Of a stretch of 64,000 nt of DNA, positions 9,894 through 20,609 are shown in pieces. This DNA comes from Rhizophagus clarus (Eukaryota > Glomeromycota > Glomeromycetes > Glomerales > Glomeraceae). Made by a program: the position numbers and the translations under genes. The DNA is taken from the NCBI GenBank assembly GCA_015698045.1, contig BLAL01000246.1, positions 1,426,001 to 1,490,000 of the forward strand, written 5' to 3'. The notes below the pieces were generated by a model, which worked only from the letters and a program-made list of their open reading frames with translations, was not told the DNA's origin and did no database searches. Each line of letters starts with the position of its first letter. Positions within the stretch are counted from its first letter, which is position 1.

Positions 9894-11911
9894 GAGAAAA
9901 TTTATTTCTCATCCGGGTGATTTCTCACCCCCTATTACGTGTAAACATTTTGATTGGCTAATGTAATTTTACAATTATATCATATCGACCAGTTATTTGT
10001 TTACATCCGTTTCTCTTTTTCGGTTAGCTTTTGATATCGCGTCAAAGGTTTGATATTTCCATTTTTCTCATTTTTGCTTTTTTTTCGCTTCCTAATTTCT
10101 TTCTCTTTTCCTTCTTAGACCTTTATTAAGTTTTTCTGGTTTCGCGTCAAAGGTGCATTATTTTTTTTTTGTTTCTAATTTTTTTTGTTTTGTTTTCTAA
10201 CTTTATTTCATTTCTTCTTCCTTTTTATTTTTATAGGTTTTGGCTTCTTTTTTTTAAATTTCGGCTGCTCCTGGCTTTCTCTTTTTTTAGGTTTGCCGAA
10301 ACTCTTTGAGAGAGAAGGTGGGTACTCGGCCTTATTTTTTTTTGTTGTATTCTCTTGTTCTTGTGTTCATTACCGTTATTAACAACAGTCTTTGTTTTTT
10401 TTTCTTTTTTTGTCTTCATTTCACTTTTGATTTTGATGCTCTTTCATTTTTGTCCGTTTCCCTTTCGTTTTTCACTTCTTTATTCTCTTTCCTTTCATTT
10501 TTTTCCTTGTTTTCATTTTCGTTTCTTCTCCTATCTGTTTCTTTTGTTTTTTTCTTTTTGTTTTCTTTTTTCTTTGTTTTCTCCTTCCATTTTTCCATCT
10601 GTTTTCCTTACCTTTTCCTTTCGCCTTCTTTTTTGTCCTCTTTACCTTTCGTCTTCTTTTTTGCGACATGTTTTTTTAGGGTTTCTGGAACTTTTCAAAA
10701 TGGGGTGGGTATTCCGCTTTCATTCCTTTTTTTTACTGTATCTCTTTATCTTCGTTACTAGAAAAGTTTTTTCTTCCGTCTTTTCGTATTCATTTTATTT
10801 TTGATTTTGTTCCCTTCCCCCTTTCATTTTCCCTTTCATTTTTCCTTTTTCATTCACTTTCCTTTTTCTTTCCATTTTATTTTCATTTTTGTTTCTTTCA
10901 CCTGTTTTCATTTTCGTTCCCCACCCTCTGTTTCTTTCGTTTTCCCTTTTTGTTTTCTTTTTTCCTTCCATTTTTTCCATCTGTTTTCCATCCTTTTTCT
11001 TTCTCTTCTGTTTTTGTCTTCTTTACCTTTTGTCTTCCTTTTTTTCATCATTTTATATTACAAAATTATAATAGTGATTTTATTATTTTGCGACACGTTT
11101 TTTTAGGTTTTCTAAATCTTTTCAAAATGGGTGGGTATTCTGTTTTATTCTTTTTTTTTTTACTGTATCCCTTTATCTTCATTACTAACAAAATTTTTTC
11201 TTTCATCTTTTCTTTGCGTTTCATTTTTGATTTTGTTTCCTTCCATCTTTCTTTTATTTTATTTTCATTTTCGTTTCATTTTTCTCTTTGTTTCCTTTAT
11301 TTTCTTCTTTTTTGTTACCTCCCTCTTGTTTTTCCTTTTATTTTAATTTTCGATCCTTCCTCTTTTCATTTTTCCTTTATGTTAATTTTTTTTCTCTTTA
11401 CCCTTTCATTTTCCCTTTCATTTCTGTTCTCCTTCCTTTTGTTTTAATTTTGTTCTCTTTTGTTTCTTCGTTCACCTTCCCTTCATTTTTTCTCTTTTCA
11501 TCAAACATATTGTTATTTCGCTTTTTTTTGGTCTTGTCTTCTTTTCCGTTTATTTTGTTTTTGTTTCATTACTTTTCACATTTTGTCATTATTGTTGGGT
11601 TTCGCATCATTATCACTAGTTAGATTAATGATAAAAGTTTTAGCTTTGAATACAATAAACTTGTTTTAGTTTTGAATAATGTATTGTACTCTTCTATTCA
11701 ATAAACTTTAAAGGAATAAATACACAAATATTTTGTAACATAAAAGTTGTGTTTCATATTACGGAATTTTTTTTAACAGCAAATTTTATGTGAGAATAAA
11801 TTTTAAGTTAAAAAAATTAGCCAATCAAAAATTAGCTAATCGAAAATATTTATCACGTGATAGGGGTGAGTAATATCAGATCTCACCCAGGGTGAGGAAT
11901 AAATTCATCCT
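9894..11911. mobile_element. 2-kb hAT-like non-autonomous element with pyrimidine-rich core
   Basis: The outer ends are imperfect inverses of about 60 bases: left AATTTATTTCTCATCCGGG then CTCACCCCCTATTACGTG; right, read inverted, AATTTATTCCTCACCCTGGG then CTCACCCCTATCACGTG. AAATAATA flanks both sides (9886-9893 and 11912-11919), an 8-bp duplication as in hAT elements, although an A/T-only duplication is weak evidence. The core from 10000 to 11620 is almost pure pyrimidine on the plus strand. The many short frames across it (between 10185 and 11669, both strands) are low-complexity translations rich in F, S and L or K, E and R, and I do not call them genes. Confidence 0.6.
10280..11240 (+). 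repeat. Three diverged units inside the pyrimidine-rich element
   Basis: Units starting near 10288, 10673 and 11099 share TTTTTTAGGTTT, then a body with CTTTTCAAAATGGGTGGGTA, then a T-run and ACTGTATCYCTTTATCTTC followed by a TTACTARMA motif. The arrangement (pyrimidine tract, AG, short body, branch-like ACTAAC) is the same design as the exon-like arrays elsewhere in the window, with a period of about 400 bases. Confidence 0.5.
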
Positions 11912-11919
11912 AAATAATA

Positions 11920-12389
11920 TATAAATATATAAATTTTCATTAAAAAAAAAAATTTTTAAAAATAAATTTTTAAATCTTTAAATAAAAAATAAATAACATT
12001 TTCGTAATTTATTAAACATTCAGTAATCGGATTTTAATAAAATTTATATCATTAGATTCGTCTCATTGAGACGGTTCTAATGATACTAAAATCATCTTTC
12101 TAGGATTAATATTGACCAAAATAAGGTTTACTAATATATTTTATTAATTAATTAAAAAATTATTAAAAAATTTCCTATGCTAAAATAATGTGAAATTAGC
12201 TATTGGATATAAAAATAATACTGAGAAATTCCAAATTTTTTAAAATTTTGTGGACATATTTTTCTCCTCCCTTACCCCATCACCACCCTTCCGACCTTAT
12301 ATTCTTTATATAATTCTTTTCTTTTAAGTTTGTTATGCTATTACATCTAAAATTGTTACGCTATCACGTCTAATTTTGTTTATTTTTTA
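11920..12389. repeat. AT-rich DNA with a shared hairpin module and ACGTCTAA repeats
   Basis: At 12050 lies a strong inverted repeat, CATTAGATTCGTCTC and GAGACGGTTCTAATG separated by ATT. It is one copy of the module described for 18.5-18.9 kb. From about 12327 to 12372 the unit TTACGCTATCACGTCTAA repeats. The same repeat continues at 15600-15650, so the hAT element at 12398-15586 was inserted into this small repeat cluster. Confidence 0.5.
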
Positions 12390-12397
12390 CATATAAC

Positions 12398-15300
12398 CAG
12401 TGATGTTCTTGAAAACTTCCAATAACATTTTGTTGGAATTGGAAGTTCCATTGGAAAAAATTGGAATTATTGGAAGATGCCGATCTTCCAATATCCTATG
12501 TGCACTGGAAGCTTCCAATCAAAATCAATTGGAAATTGGACATAGTTATTGGATCTTCCAATGGAAGCTTCTAATTCGTTTATTACTAAAATTGGCAATC
12601 ATATTTTGTGATTAAAATATTTATAGTTAAACCACGAGATGTTTGATAACTGATTTACATTTTCGCGTCTTTAAAAAATGAAAAGACCTAGAACTCATCG
12701 CCTTACTAAATATATAAAGGTTCTTGGAAAACAAAATTCATGCAATAATTATGCAGCATGTATTGCATGTGTTGAAAAGCTAGAAAATAATGAACTTTTA
12801 AAAAATACCTTTACTAATAAAAAACCACAAGTCAAGAATCATTTGAAAAACTGTATACATTTTCGGAAAAAAATTGGGAACCAAGAAGAATTAGATAAAA
12901 TTATTTATTTAACGGATAATGAAGAAGAAGAAGAAATAAGCCAAAAGCGTCAAAGATATCAAAATAATAATAATTTTGGTGAGAATAATCATGAAAAGGT
13001 TTTAAAATATCTAAGATCTATGCAGAATAGTTTTAAAGTTTCAAATTTTAAATTAATAGAAGAAAAAGCTTCAGTCAAATCATGTTCTTCAATATCAACA
13101 TTATCTACACGTAGCTATCACTCAAAAAAAAATTCAATTGAGGGCAATCTTGTTCGTAAAATGAGTAAAAAAGAAACACCAAAATTTGAACGTCTTCTAT
13201 TAAGAATGTCAGTAGCAAATGGCTTTCCATTTCAATGGGTTAATCATCCAGCAACTTTAGAATTTTTTAAATTTTTAAGTCCATTTCTTGTTTTACCAAA
13301 AAGAAAAGCTTTATCTAATCGTATATTAAACAGGGAAACTAAAGATTTAAATACTTTGAGAGATGAAAAATTAATCAATGATCAAATTGGAGTAGTATTA
13401 GCGTTTGATGGATAGAAAAACATTTTAAATCAACATATTTTTGGATCATTGTTTATAACTTCTTCTGGCGAAATTTTGATATGGGATGCTTCAGATATAA
13501 GCAATGAACGTGAACGGTTAATTGAAGTTATACCAAAAATAAAGGATTTGATTCAAGAAATCAATAGATTAAATATTAAACTTAATGCAATAGTATCTGA
13601 TAGTGCATCTGCTTATGCAGCAGCTCGGTAAGTGATAGTAATTAAAATTAAAATTTAATAATGTATTATTTTTAAATATTTAATATTTAATTATACTGTG
13701 ATAGGCGGCGTCTTCGATTAGAATTTCCAGAAATTGTTTTTCTTCCTTGTTTTGCACACCAATGTCAGCTGGCAATTGGTGACATTTTTAAAGAATCTCC
13801 AGCTTTAAAAATTGCATCTAGTAAAGCTATTACAGTTGCAGCTTACTTTAAAAATGCGAACAATAGTTATTTTATTAGTAAGTTGCGAGATATTCAAAAA
13901 GAACTATATAACAAATGTTATTCAATTGTAATACCTGGAGAAACGAGATGGAACAGTCACTATTATTGTTTTAAAAGTCTTGTTCGATCCAAACAAGCTT
14001 TATGAGTAAGTATACTCTTTTTATTTATATAATTATTTAATATAATTAATTTTTTTTTTATTTTTATAGAATTTAGCAATTCGTCATGAACGTCCACAAG
14101 TTGGTTCATCAAATACTGATGAACTTTATCTAAATTCAGACTTTTGTCAAATACTTTTAGATAATAATTGGTGGGAAATGATTGAGCTTTTACAGGATAT
14201 TTTATTACCATATTGTAGTGTCTTAAACAAACTTCAATGTGATAAAGCACGTTTGTTTGAATTACTCCACGCTATTGGTTATTTTGTTCAATTTTGAAGC
14301 CGATTTTCAGATCCAAATTTAAGTAATCAAATGATCGATCGACTAAAAAAGAGATGGGATCAATGGGAGCAACCATTATTATTGCTTTCTTTTATGCTTC
14401 ATCCAAAATATCGTCTAGAATATTTTAATTCTGAACTTAATAATTTGTCATATACTTCTTTGGGACGGTATTTAACATATTATTACAAAGCATGGTTTAA
14501 AAAAAGGCCAAAGCAATTATTGTTAGAGTTCGAAGATTTTTGTAAAAAAGTTGAACCATTTAATGATGAAACTTTTGAACAATTTGGAGATGATGTCTTT
14601 AAATTTTGGTCTTTTGTAGAAGGTGAGTATAGTGAATTGGGTGCAGTTGCTTTAAAAATTTTTGGAATATGTGTGAATGCAGCTTCGGTTGAGAGAATGT
14701 GGTCATCTATGGGTTTTTTACATACAGTTCGTCGTAATCGATTAACGGTAAGTTATGTTTTATTTTTAATTTTTCAAAAGTATTTTTATTATTTTAACTA
14801 ACAAATTTTGTTTTTAACTTTTATTCTTAATCTTAATAAATGGAATTTTATTTTAACGATTGAATCAATGAATGAAATTTTTATTAACCTAATGAATGGG
14901 ATCAATGATCGGGACTTAATGATCGTGAATTTTTTGTTTTTATCAATTGAAAATAATTTTTTATCTTTAATAGAATGATAAAGTGTTGGCAATGAGTCAA
15001 CTTCGTGCATCTATTAATTTTTCATTAAGAGAAAAGGAATTACAGCAAAATAAGGCACAATTTCTGGATCCGAATATTGAAACTGAAGTTGAAGATCCCG
15101 AAATTGAAGATTCTGAAATTCCTGAAGATATTGAAAATGTTGAAGAAGATAATACTAATATTATTAATTCAGAACATTGGGAGCGGGAATTAAATGAATG
15201 GGAAGAGATGTTAATAGAAGAAGAAGTAGCACGAATGGAGGAGGAAGAGACATTGAGAGAAAATTCAAATAGTAATTTAGAAGGTGATCTTTTAAGTGAA

Positions 15301-15586
15301 TATACACATCCAGCAATAGATGAAAGAGCAAAATGGGATCTTAGGAGTTTATTTAATTCGTTTTTAAATGCTCCTGATTACTTAAATGAAATGTTAAATA
15401 TGTAAATTTTCTAAAGTATTAATAAAACCTTGCTTTTCGTGTAATTAAATATTATTGGATAAAAATATTTCACGTGATTAAGGTGCTTTCAAACTTCCAA
15501 TAAAAATCTATTGGAATTGGAATAGGCATTGGAATTGGAAGATGGAAGATTCCAAAGTGCTTCCAATCTTCCAGAGAACATCACTG
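12398..15586 (+). mobile_element. hAT transposon, 3.2 kb, with 8-bp target duplication
   Basis: The ends are inverted: CAGTGATGTTCT on the left, AGAACATCACTG on the right. The target duplication CATATAAC flanks both (12390-12397 and 15587-15594), which is diagnostic for hAT. Subterminal regions on both sides are packed with TTGGAATTGGAAG and CTTCCAAT words in both orientations, probable transposase-binding sites. It encodes one transposase on the plus strand. Confidence 0.92.
12678..15405 (+). pseudogene. hAT transposase, four exons, interrupted by three stops
   Basis: Cut-and-paste transposase of the surrounding hAT element. The N-terminal part (12678 on) has a Cys/His region, CNNYAACIACVEKL then KNHLKNCIHF, likely a BED-like zinc finger. 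Later come the RNase-H-fold segments AIVSDSASAYAAAR, LPCFAHQCQLAIGDIF and PGETRWNSHYYCF, and the C-terminal dimerisation segment NAASVERMWSSMGFLH. Introns lie at about 13628-13704, 13996-14070 and 14750-14973, all GT-AG. The last exon (14974-15405) is acidic. Three in-frame stops interrupt it: TAG at 13413-13415 where the family usually has Trp (FDG-W-KN), TGA at the end of exon 2 near 14003, and TGA near 14298 in VQF-W-SRF context. All three fit single C-to-T or G-to-A changes. Apart from these the frame is conserved, so decay is recent. Confidence 0.88.
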
Positions 15587-15594
15587 CATATAAC

Positions 15595-16015
15595 CTTGTT
15601 ATACCGTCACGTCTAAAATTATTTAATTTGTTACGCCATCACGTCTAAAAAGTTTGTGTATTTCTTTTTTTAAATTAAGGGGTTAATTTTACAAATTTAT
15701 TATAAATTTACGTGTTTTACTATTTATAGATTAAGTGGTTAATTTATAAATCTTTTTACTAAATTTATTATCAAATTATATTTTGTTTTTGTTTATAAAA
15801 TTAGGGTTTGATTTTATATGTAAATTATATATTATATATATACCAGATTTTTAACTTATTAACTTTATACAAAATATAATTATAACATATATTAAAATTT
15901 GCTTCTATTATACAAATACATATCTGACTTATCCCTATTTTTAAGTCTATTATACAAACTCATTCATATGACATATTGGATATTTATATAATGTCTTTAT
16001 ACAAATCCAGATCCC
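15595..16015. other. AT-rich DNA with remaining ACGTCTAA repeats
   Basis: TTACGCCATCACGTCTAAAA repeats continue from the left side of the hAT insertion to about 15650. The rest is AT-rich with no gene seen. Confidence 0.45.
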
Positions 16016-16650
16016 TGTATTATATGTATTCTTTGGTGTCCTGGCAAAACCTTCAAACCTGAGCAAAATTAGTTTTATCACAAGTGTAAAATCTGAAACT
16101 TCTGAAACCTCTAAAACCTCTGAAACTTCCATAATCTCCGTAATCCAAAAAGAAAATGATTGGACAAATTTTTTATATACTGTATATGTGCAGTCAGCAT
16201 GCAATTGAGCTGAGAAAAAGGTTTTTATGTTTGAATTTAGATAATGATCTTATTAAGCTATAGAAGAAACATATTGATAATATAAGGGAATTCTAAACTT
16301 AAATGTAAAGGTTTATTAAAATTTAGATAAAATTATTGAAATTGCAATTAATGTTAAAAAGAATATATTGATATTCACAATACTATGGAAAATGAAAGTG
16401 ATATAAAATTGAAATAATTTATTCTATATAAATTTTATAATAATACACTATATATAAAATTAATAGATCGTAAATTTTTAAAATAATAAAATGCACAATA
16501 AAAACATAAAATTAGGTTTGGGCAAGTTTTGGACACTAAGTAATTTAAAATTTAAGGTTACAAAGGTTACAGAAGTTTGGATAGATTACAGAGGTTTGAG
16601 TCAAGTTTTGGATTTTTCATAATCTTCATAAGATATATCATTATGAAAAG
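16016..16650. repeat. AT-rich repeat region with AAACCTCTGAAA and GGTTACAGAGG arms
   Basis: The left side carries GGTGTCCTGGCAAAACCTTC followed by tandem CTGAAACCTCTAAAAC words. The right side (about 16515-16615) carries the roughly inverse GGTTTGGGCAAGTTTTGGAC, then GGTTACAGAAGTTTGG. This looks like the two arms of an old MITE. The 84-codon minus-strand frame at 15950-16204 lies in it and is not gene-like. Confidence 0.4.
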
Positions 16651-17795
16651 CTACCATCTTAAAATAGGTAATATACCAATCACTGAAAATGTCACATGTA
16701 GATTATTTCAATATTAAATTAATTTTATGTAATATTGATTATACATTTTCATTTTGTAACCATTTGTCAAATTTCAAATTGCCATGTTTATGTATATTAT
16801 AAAATTGATATATTATCATGTATTTTATCAATTTCTATTATTATTTTTTTTTAAAAAATAAAAAAATTTTTTTTATACTTTATGAAATATACTTTTTAAA
16901 AACAAGTGTTTTTTAAGATCCAAATTAGGATAAAAATAAAATGCACTTTTAGCAATAGAAATATATGTAAAATTATACGAGAAAAAATTTTTCTAAGTTA
17001 ATAAGAGTGGTTATTTAAACGATTTTTATGTAAGAGGCAAAATACCAATTTTTTACTATAATATGAAAGCTTTTATAAGACTAAATGCAATAGAGAAAAG
17101 ATAAAACAATTTTTTTCAGTAAGTTCTTATATTTATGACTTTTTATAATTTGAAAATATTGTTTTTAGGTTATATTTTCACTAATTTTTCTCATTCTCTT
17201 TATCTAGGTATTCATAAAGATAAGGATTATTATACAATTGGCATACTACATTTCTCTTCTTGATGATCTGTAAGTTGATAATTTTTCTTTATGTAGTTTA
17301 TATGTTAAAAGTTATTATTTTTTCACATAGACTGAATTTTTTTTTAAAAAAAAATTCTATAGTATTAAACAATAAATATGTAGGTTATTTTCTGTACATT
17401 TAATTTGATTTTTTCATGTAAAACTGATTTTTTTTTGTATATGGATTGTTTAGTATTAAAGGTAAATAGATTTTCTTTTCTTAAAGTAAAAAATTTGATT
17501 TTTCTTTTTTTATTATTAGCTGATTTATTTTTTTAACGTAGGTTAATCTAAATATTTTTAATTGTTTTATGCTAAAAATTTTTATTAATCCTAATTGTAT
17601 TGTATTAATTATCATGTAATTTCTAAAAATAAATTAGAGTTTTATTGTTGTTTTTACCATGAAAAAATTTTAATATTTTAATCAAAAAAAAAATTATTTT
17701 TAAGACACGTTCATTATATGGTTTATTCACTTCCTCTTTTTCTTTCCCTTCCTCTCCCCTTTCTTCTTTCCTTTCCTCTTCTCCTTCCACAGGTC
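16651..17795. other. AT-rich DNA, no gene seen
   Basis: No protein-like frame or repeat family is visible except a pure pyrimidine stretch at about 17730-17790 that ends in CACAG. Confidence 0.45.
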
Positions 17796-18130
17796 AAATT
17801 ATTGTCAACCAGATATCAATCAGTCATATGCCTGATTGATAGCTGATTGATGACATATTAATGACTGATTGATGATATCTAGTTAAATAGACATCAATCA
17901 GCTATGTAATTTTAATCAATCATCAATTGGTTATATGCTTATTAATGACTTATTACTACCTGGCTGATGATTGATTGATGAAATGTAATTGACCAATCAT
18001 CAATCTGACATATAACCGATTCATAACAAATTTAAAGTTAGATAGTTGATTTGACCAATCGGTTACCAATATGTTATTGACCAGTCATCAATCAGATATA
18101 TGACTGATTGATACTGATTCCCATAATAGT
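17796..18130. repeat. Cluster of ATCAATCAGNCATATG / GATTGATGA repeats
   Basis: About ten diverged units of ATCAATCAGTCATATGCCTG and its inverse are packed into 330 bases. Similar words appear at 37740-37900 and, less clearly, 29040-29095. It is probably the body of a MITE family with dense subterminal motifs. Confidence 0.5.
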
Positions 18131-18320
18131 TTATATATTTATAGATGCAAAAAGGTTAAGTTGTACAGTCAACAGTATACCAATAATTTCATTTTACGTA
18201 TAATAAAAAAAATCATATTGTCCAATGTTGCATATAATTTTACATTATAATGTAGTGTATACTGATACTTGTACTGGTCCTTTTATAGTAATGTATATTT
18301 ACTAATATATTACTACATTA

Positions 18321-19161
18321 CAGTCAACTCTCTCTATAGTCACACACTTGGGACAGTCTATATTTGGTGACTATGATGAGATGTGACTATAAGCAATAAA
18401 ATCTTATAATTAAATTAGTAATTTTGGCTAGAATTATAAATTATAATAATTTTGGTTAAATATTCACATCATAGTAATTTTGTCAATTTTATTTCAATTA
18501 TTATGGATTCATAGCCATTAGATTCCTCTTGATGAGACGATTCTAATGAGCCTAAGATCATTAAAATCTGATCACTAGAACCTGTAATAATAAAATACAG
18601 TCAAAATATTTAATGTTATACGAATTTTACATATAAAAAATGCTGATCTGGTCTTTAAAATCGAATTTCTCTGTCAATATTAATCCAATCATTATAAAAT
18701 TATTATCATTAGCTTCCTCTCAATGAGATGATTCTAATGAGTCTAAGATCATTAAAATCTGATCACTAGAACCCGTAATAATAAAATATAGTCAAAATAT
18801 TTAATGTTATACGAATTTTACATATAAAAAATGCCGATCTGGTCTTTAAAATTGAATTTCTCGGTCAATATTAATTCAATCATTATAAAATTACTACCAT
18901 TTGATTCCTTTCAATGAGATAAACCTAATGAGTAAAGATCATTGAAATCTGATTATTAGATTATAGAATAATTATATTTTAATAAATATCTTTTTATAAT
19001 CACATATATATAAAATTTTTAAAAAAAGATGTGATAGTGACTATAAGTAGTTTGTGACTATAAATGATAGTTTTTATATATGAAAATTTGGGACACTCAA
19101 CTAAGGTGACTATATAGGGTAATGTAACTATAACGGAGGTGACTATAAAGGGAGTTGACTG
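18321..19161. mobile_element. Mariner/pogo-like MITE, TA target duplication
   Basis: The ends are inverted: CAGTCAACTCTCTCTATAGT on the left; the right end read inverted is CAGTCAACTCCCTTTATAGT. Both are followed by GTGACTAT-type words, and TA flanks each side (18319-18320 and 19162-19163). The end sequence and TA duplication fit the Tc1/mariner/pogo group. No transposase frame is present. The interior holds three tandem 191-bp units, listed separately. Confidence 0.85.
18500..18990 (+). repeat. Tandem 191-bp units with a hairpin core
   Basis: Hairpin cores start at 18516, 18707 and 18898, exactly 191 bases apart. Each has CATTAGATTCCTCTTGATGA followed by its inverse half, GATTCTAATGAG, then TAAGATCATTAAAATCTGAT. 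The first two units are nearly identical and the third is diverged. The same module occurs in other elements at 12050, 20956 and, on the minus strand, about 56950-57030. Confidence 0.75.
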
Positions 19162-19185
19162 TAGTATTAATTTGAATCAGCTTAA

Positions 19186-20595
19186 AGTTGCTCGCTAAAA
19201 CTTATTTGGCCAATGTCGAAAGTTGAAACTACTTACATAATATCAAAACTGTCAAAATGTCAAAATGTCAAAACCTGTCAAAACTGCTAAAACCTGTCAA
19301 AACTGTCAAAACTATTTCAGCATTTGGCATAGTATCGGCTTTTGGTACCCAAAGACTAAAACAAATAAGAAACGTTAGTATTTTTCTTTAATGTTAAAAA
19401 AATTTCTTCACTCCTGCTCATTCCTTACATTTTAAATCTGGGTTCGTCTGAGAAGTCTGGTGACCTAAAAAAATAAAGAAAGAAATGTTAGTACATTTCT
19501 TTAATATTAAAAGAATTCCCACCCTTTTCCCATTCCTTACATTCCAAAGCCCAGTTCATAGTATTTGTCTAGCAACCTACAAAAAGTAAAGAAGAAACGT
19601 TAAAAATGTTTCTAATAAAACAAATTTCTAATAAAAACAAATAACCTTTCCCACCTCTCTCACTTGCCTCAATTCTAAAGTCCAGTTCATAATATTTGTC
19701 TGGCAACCTACAAAAAGTAAAGAAGAAACATTAAAAATATTTCTAATAAAACAAATACCCTTTCCACCTTCCTCACTTGTCTCAATTCCAAAGTCCAGTT
19801 CGTAGTATTCATCTGGCAACTTACAAAAAGTAAAGAAGAAACGTAAGAAACGTTTTTAATAAAATAAATACCCTTTCTCACCTCCCTCACTTGCCTCAAT
19901 TCCAAAATCTGGTTCGTAGTATTCATCTGGTAACCTACAAAAAGTAAAGAAACGTGAGAAACATTTCTAATAAAATAAATACCCTTTTCCACCTCCCTCA
20001 CTTACCTCAATTCCAAAGTCTGGTTCGTAATATTCATTCGGCAACCTATAAAAAGTAAAGAAGAAATGTTAGAAATGTTTCTAATAAAACAAATTTCTAA
20101 TAAAAACAAATAACCTTTTCCACCTCCCTCACTTGCCTCAATTCCAAAGTCCAGTTTGTAATATTCGTCTGGCACCCTACAAAAAAACTGAATAAGTTTT
20201 TTTTAAAAAAAAAGAAAAATTGGCTTTAAATAACTGAAAATAAGATAAAAAAAACAGAAAGTCAAAAACTAACCGTTATTTATTTTGTAAGTCGTAAGTC
20301 AGTGATCTTTTTCTTCTTATATAAAAGTAGAGAAAAAAAATTATTTTTTTTTAATAAAAAAAAAAGATTATCAACGATTAGTAAATCAATTTGATTAAAC
20401 TAATCAGAAAATCTTGCTGATCATATGATATACTACGTCAAAACGTCAAAACAGTTTTAGCATGTTGAAACTATTTCAGTATTTCGATAAACTGAAAGGC
20501 CAATGTTAAAACGTCAAAATAGTTTTGACAATTTTGACATGTCAAAACTCTTTAGTTTCGGCAGATAACTTTAGACCAGCTATAAAGTTGGCCTA
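19186..20595. mobile_element. Non-autonomous element with GTCAAAAC-rich arms around array 2
   Basis: The left arm starts near AAGTTGCTCGCTAAAACTTA and continues with repeated GTCAAAACTGTCAAAACC words. The right arm (20430-20590) carries the same words and their inverse. The GTTGCCTGCTAAAAC-type end is a family also seen at about 22744, 30100, 37990 and 53225. I could not fix the exact ends or a target duplication. Confidence 0.5.
19320..20240 (-). repeat. Array 2: tandem exon-like units on the minus strand
   Basis: Read on the minus strand, units of about 111-132 bases repeat at least six times: CTTCTTTACTTTTTGTAG, then a 40-base body (GTTGCCAGATGAATACTACG then AACTGGACTTTGGAATTGAG), then GTAAGTGAGG or GCAAGTGAGG. 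One frame of the body reads LPDEYYELDFGIE, but body length is not a multiple of three, so units cannot all be joined in one frame. An exact 10-bp inverted repeat with a 4-base loop lies at 19479-19502, and on the minus strand it spans ACTAAC. The frames at 19628-19819 and 19708-20001 are read-throughs of this array. Confidence 0.7.
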
Positions 20596-20609
20596 AGTAA
20601 AAAGATTTA

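Noticed and set aside
10185-11669. Many overlapping 60-165 codon frames on both strands
   Set aside because: They are translations of a pyrimidine-rich low-complexity tract (F, S and L on plus; K, E and R on minus). Both strands are open only because the sequence lacks stop-forming words.
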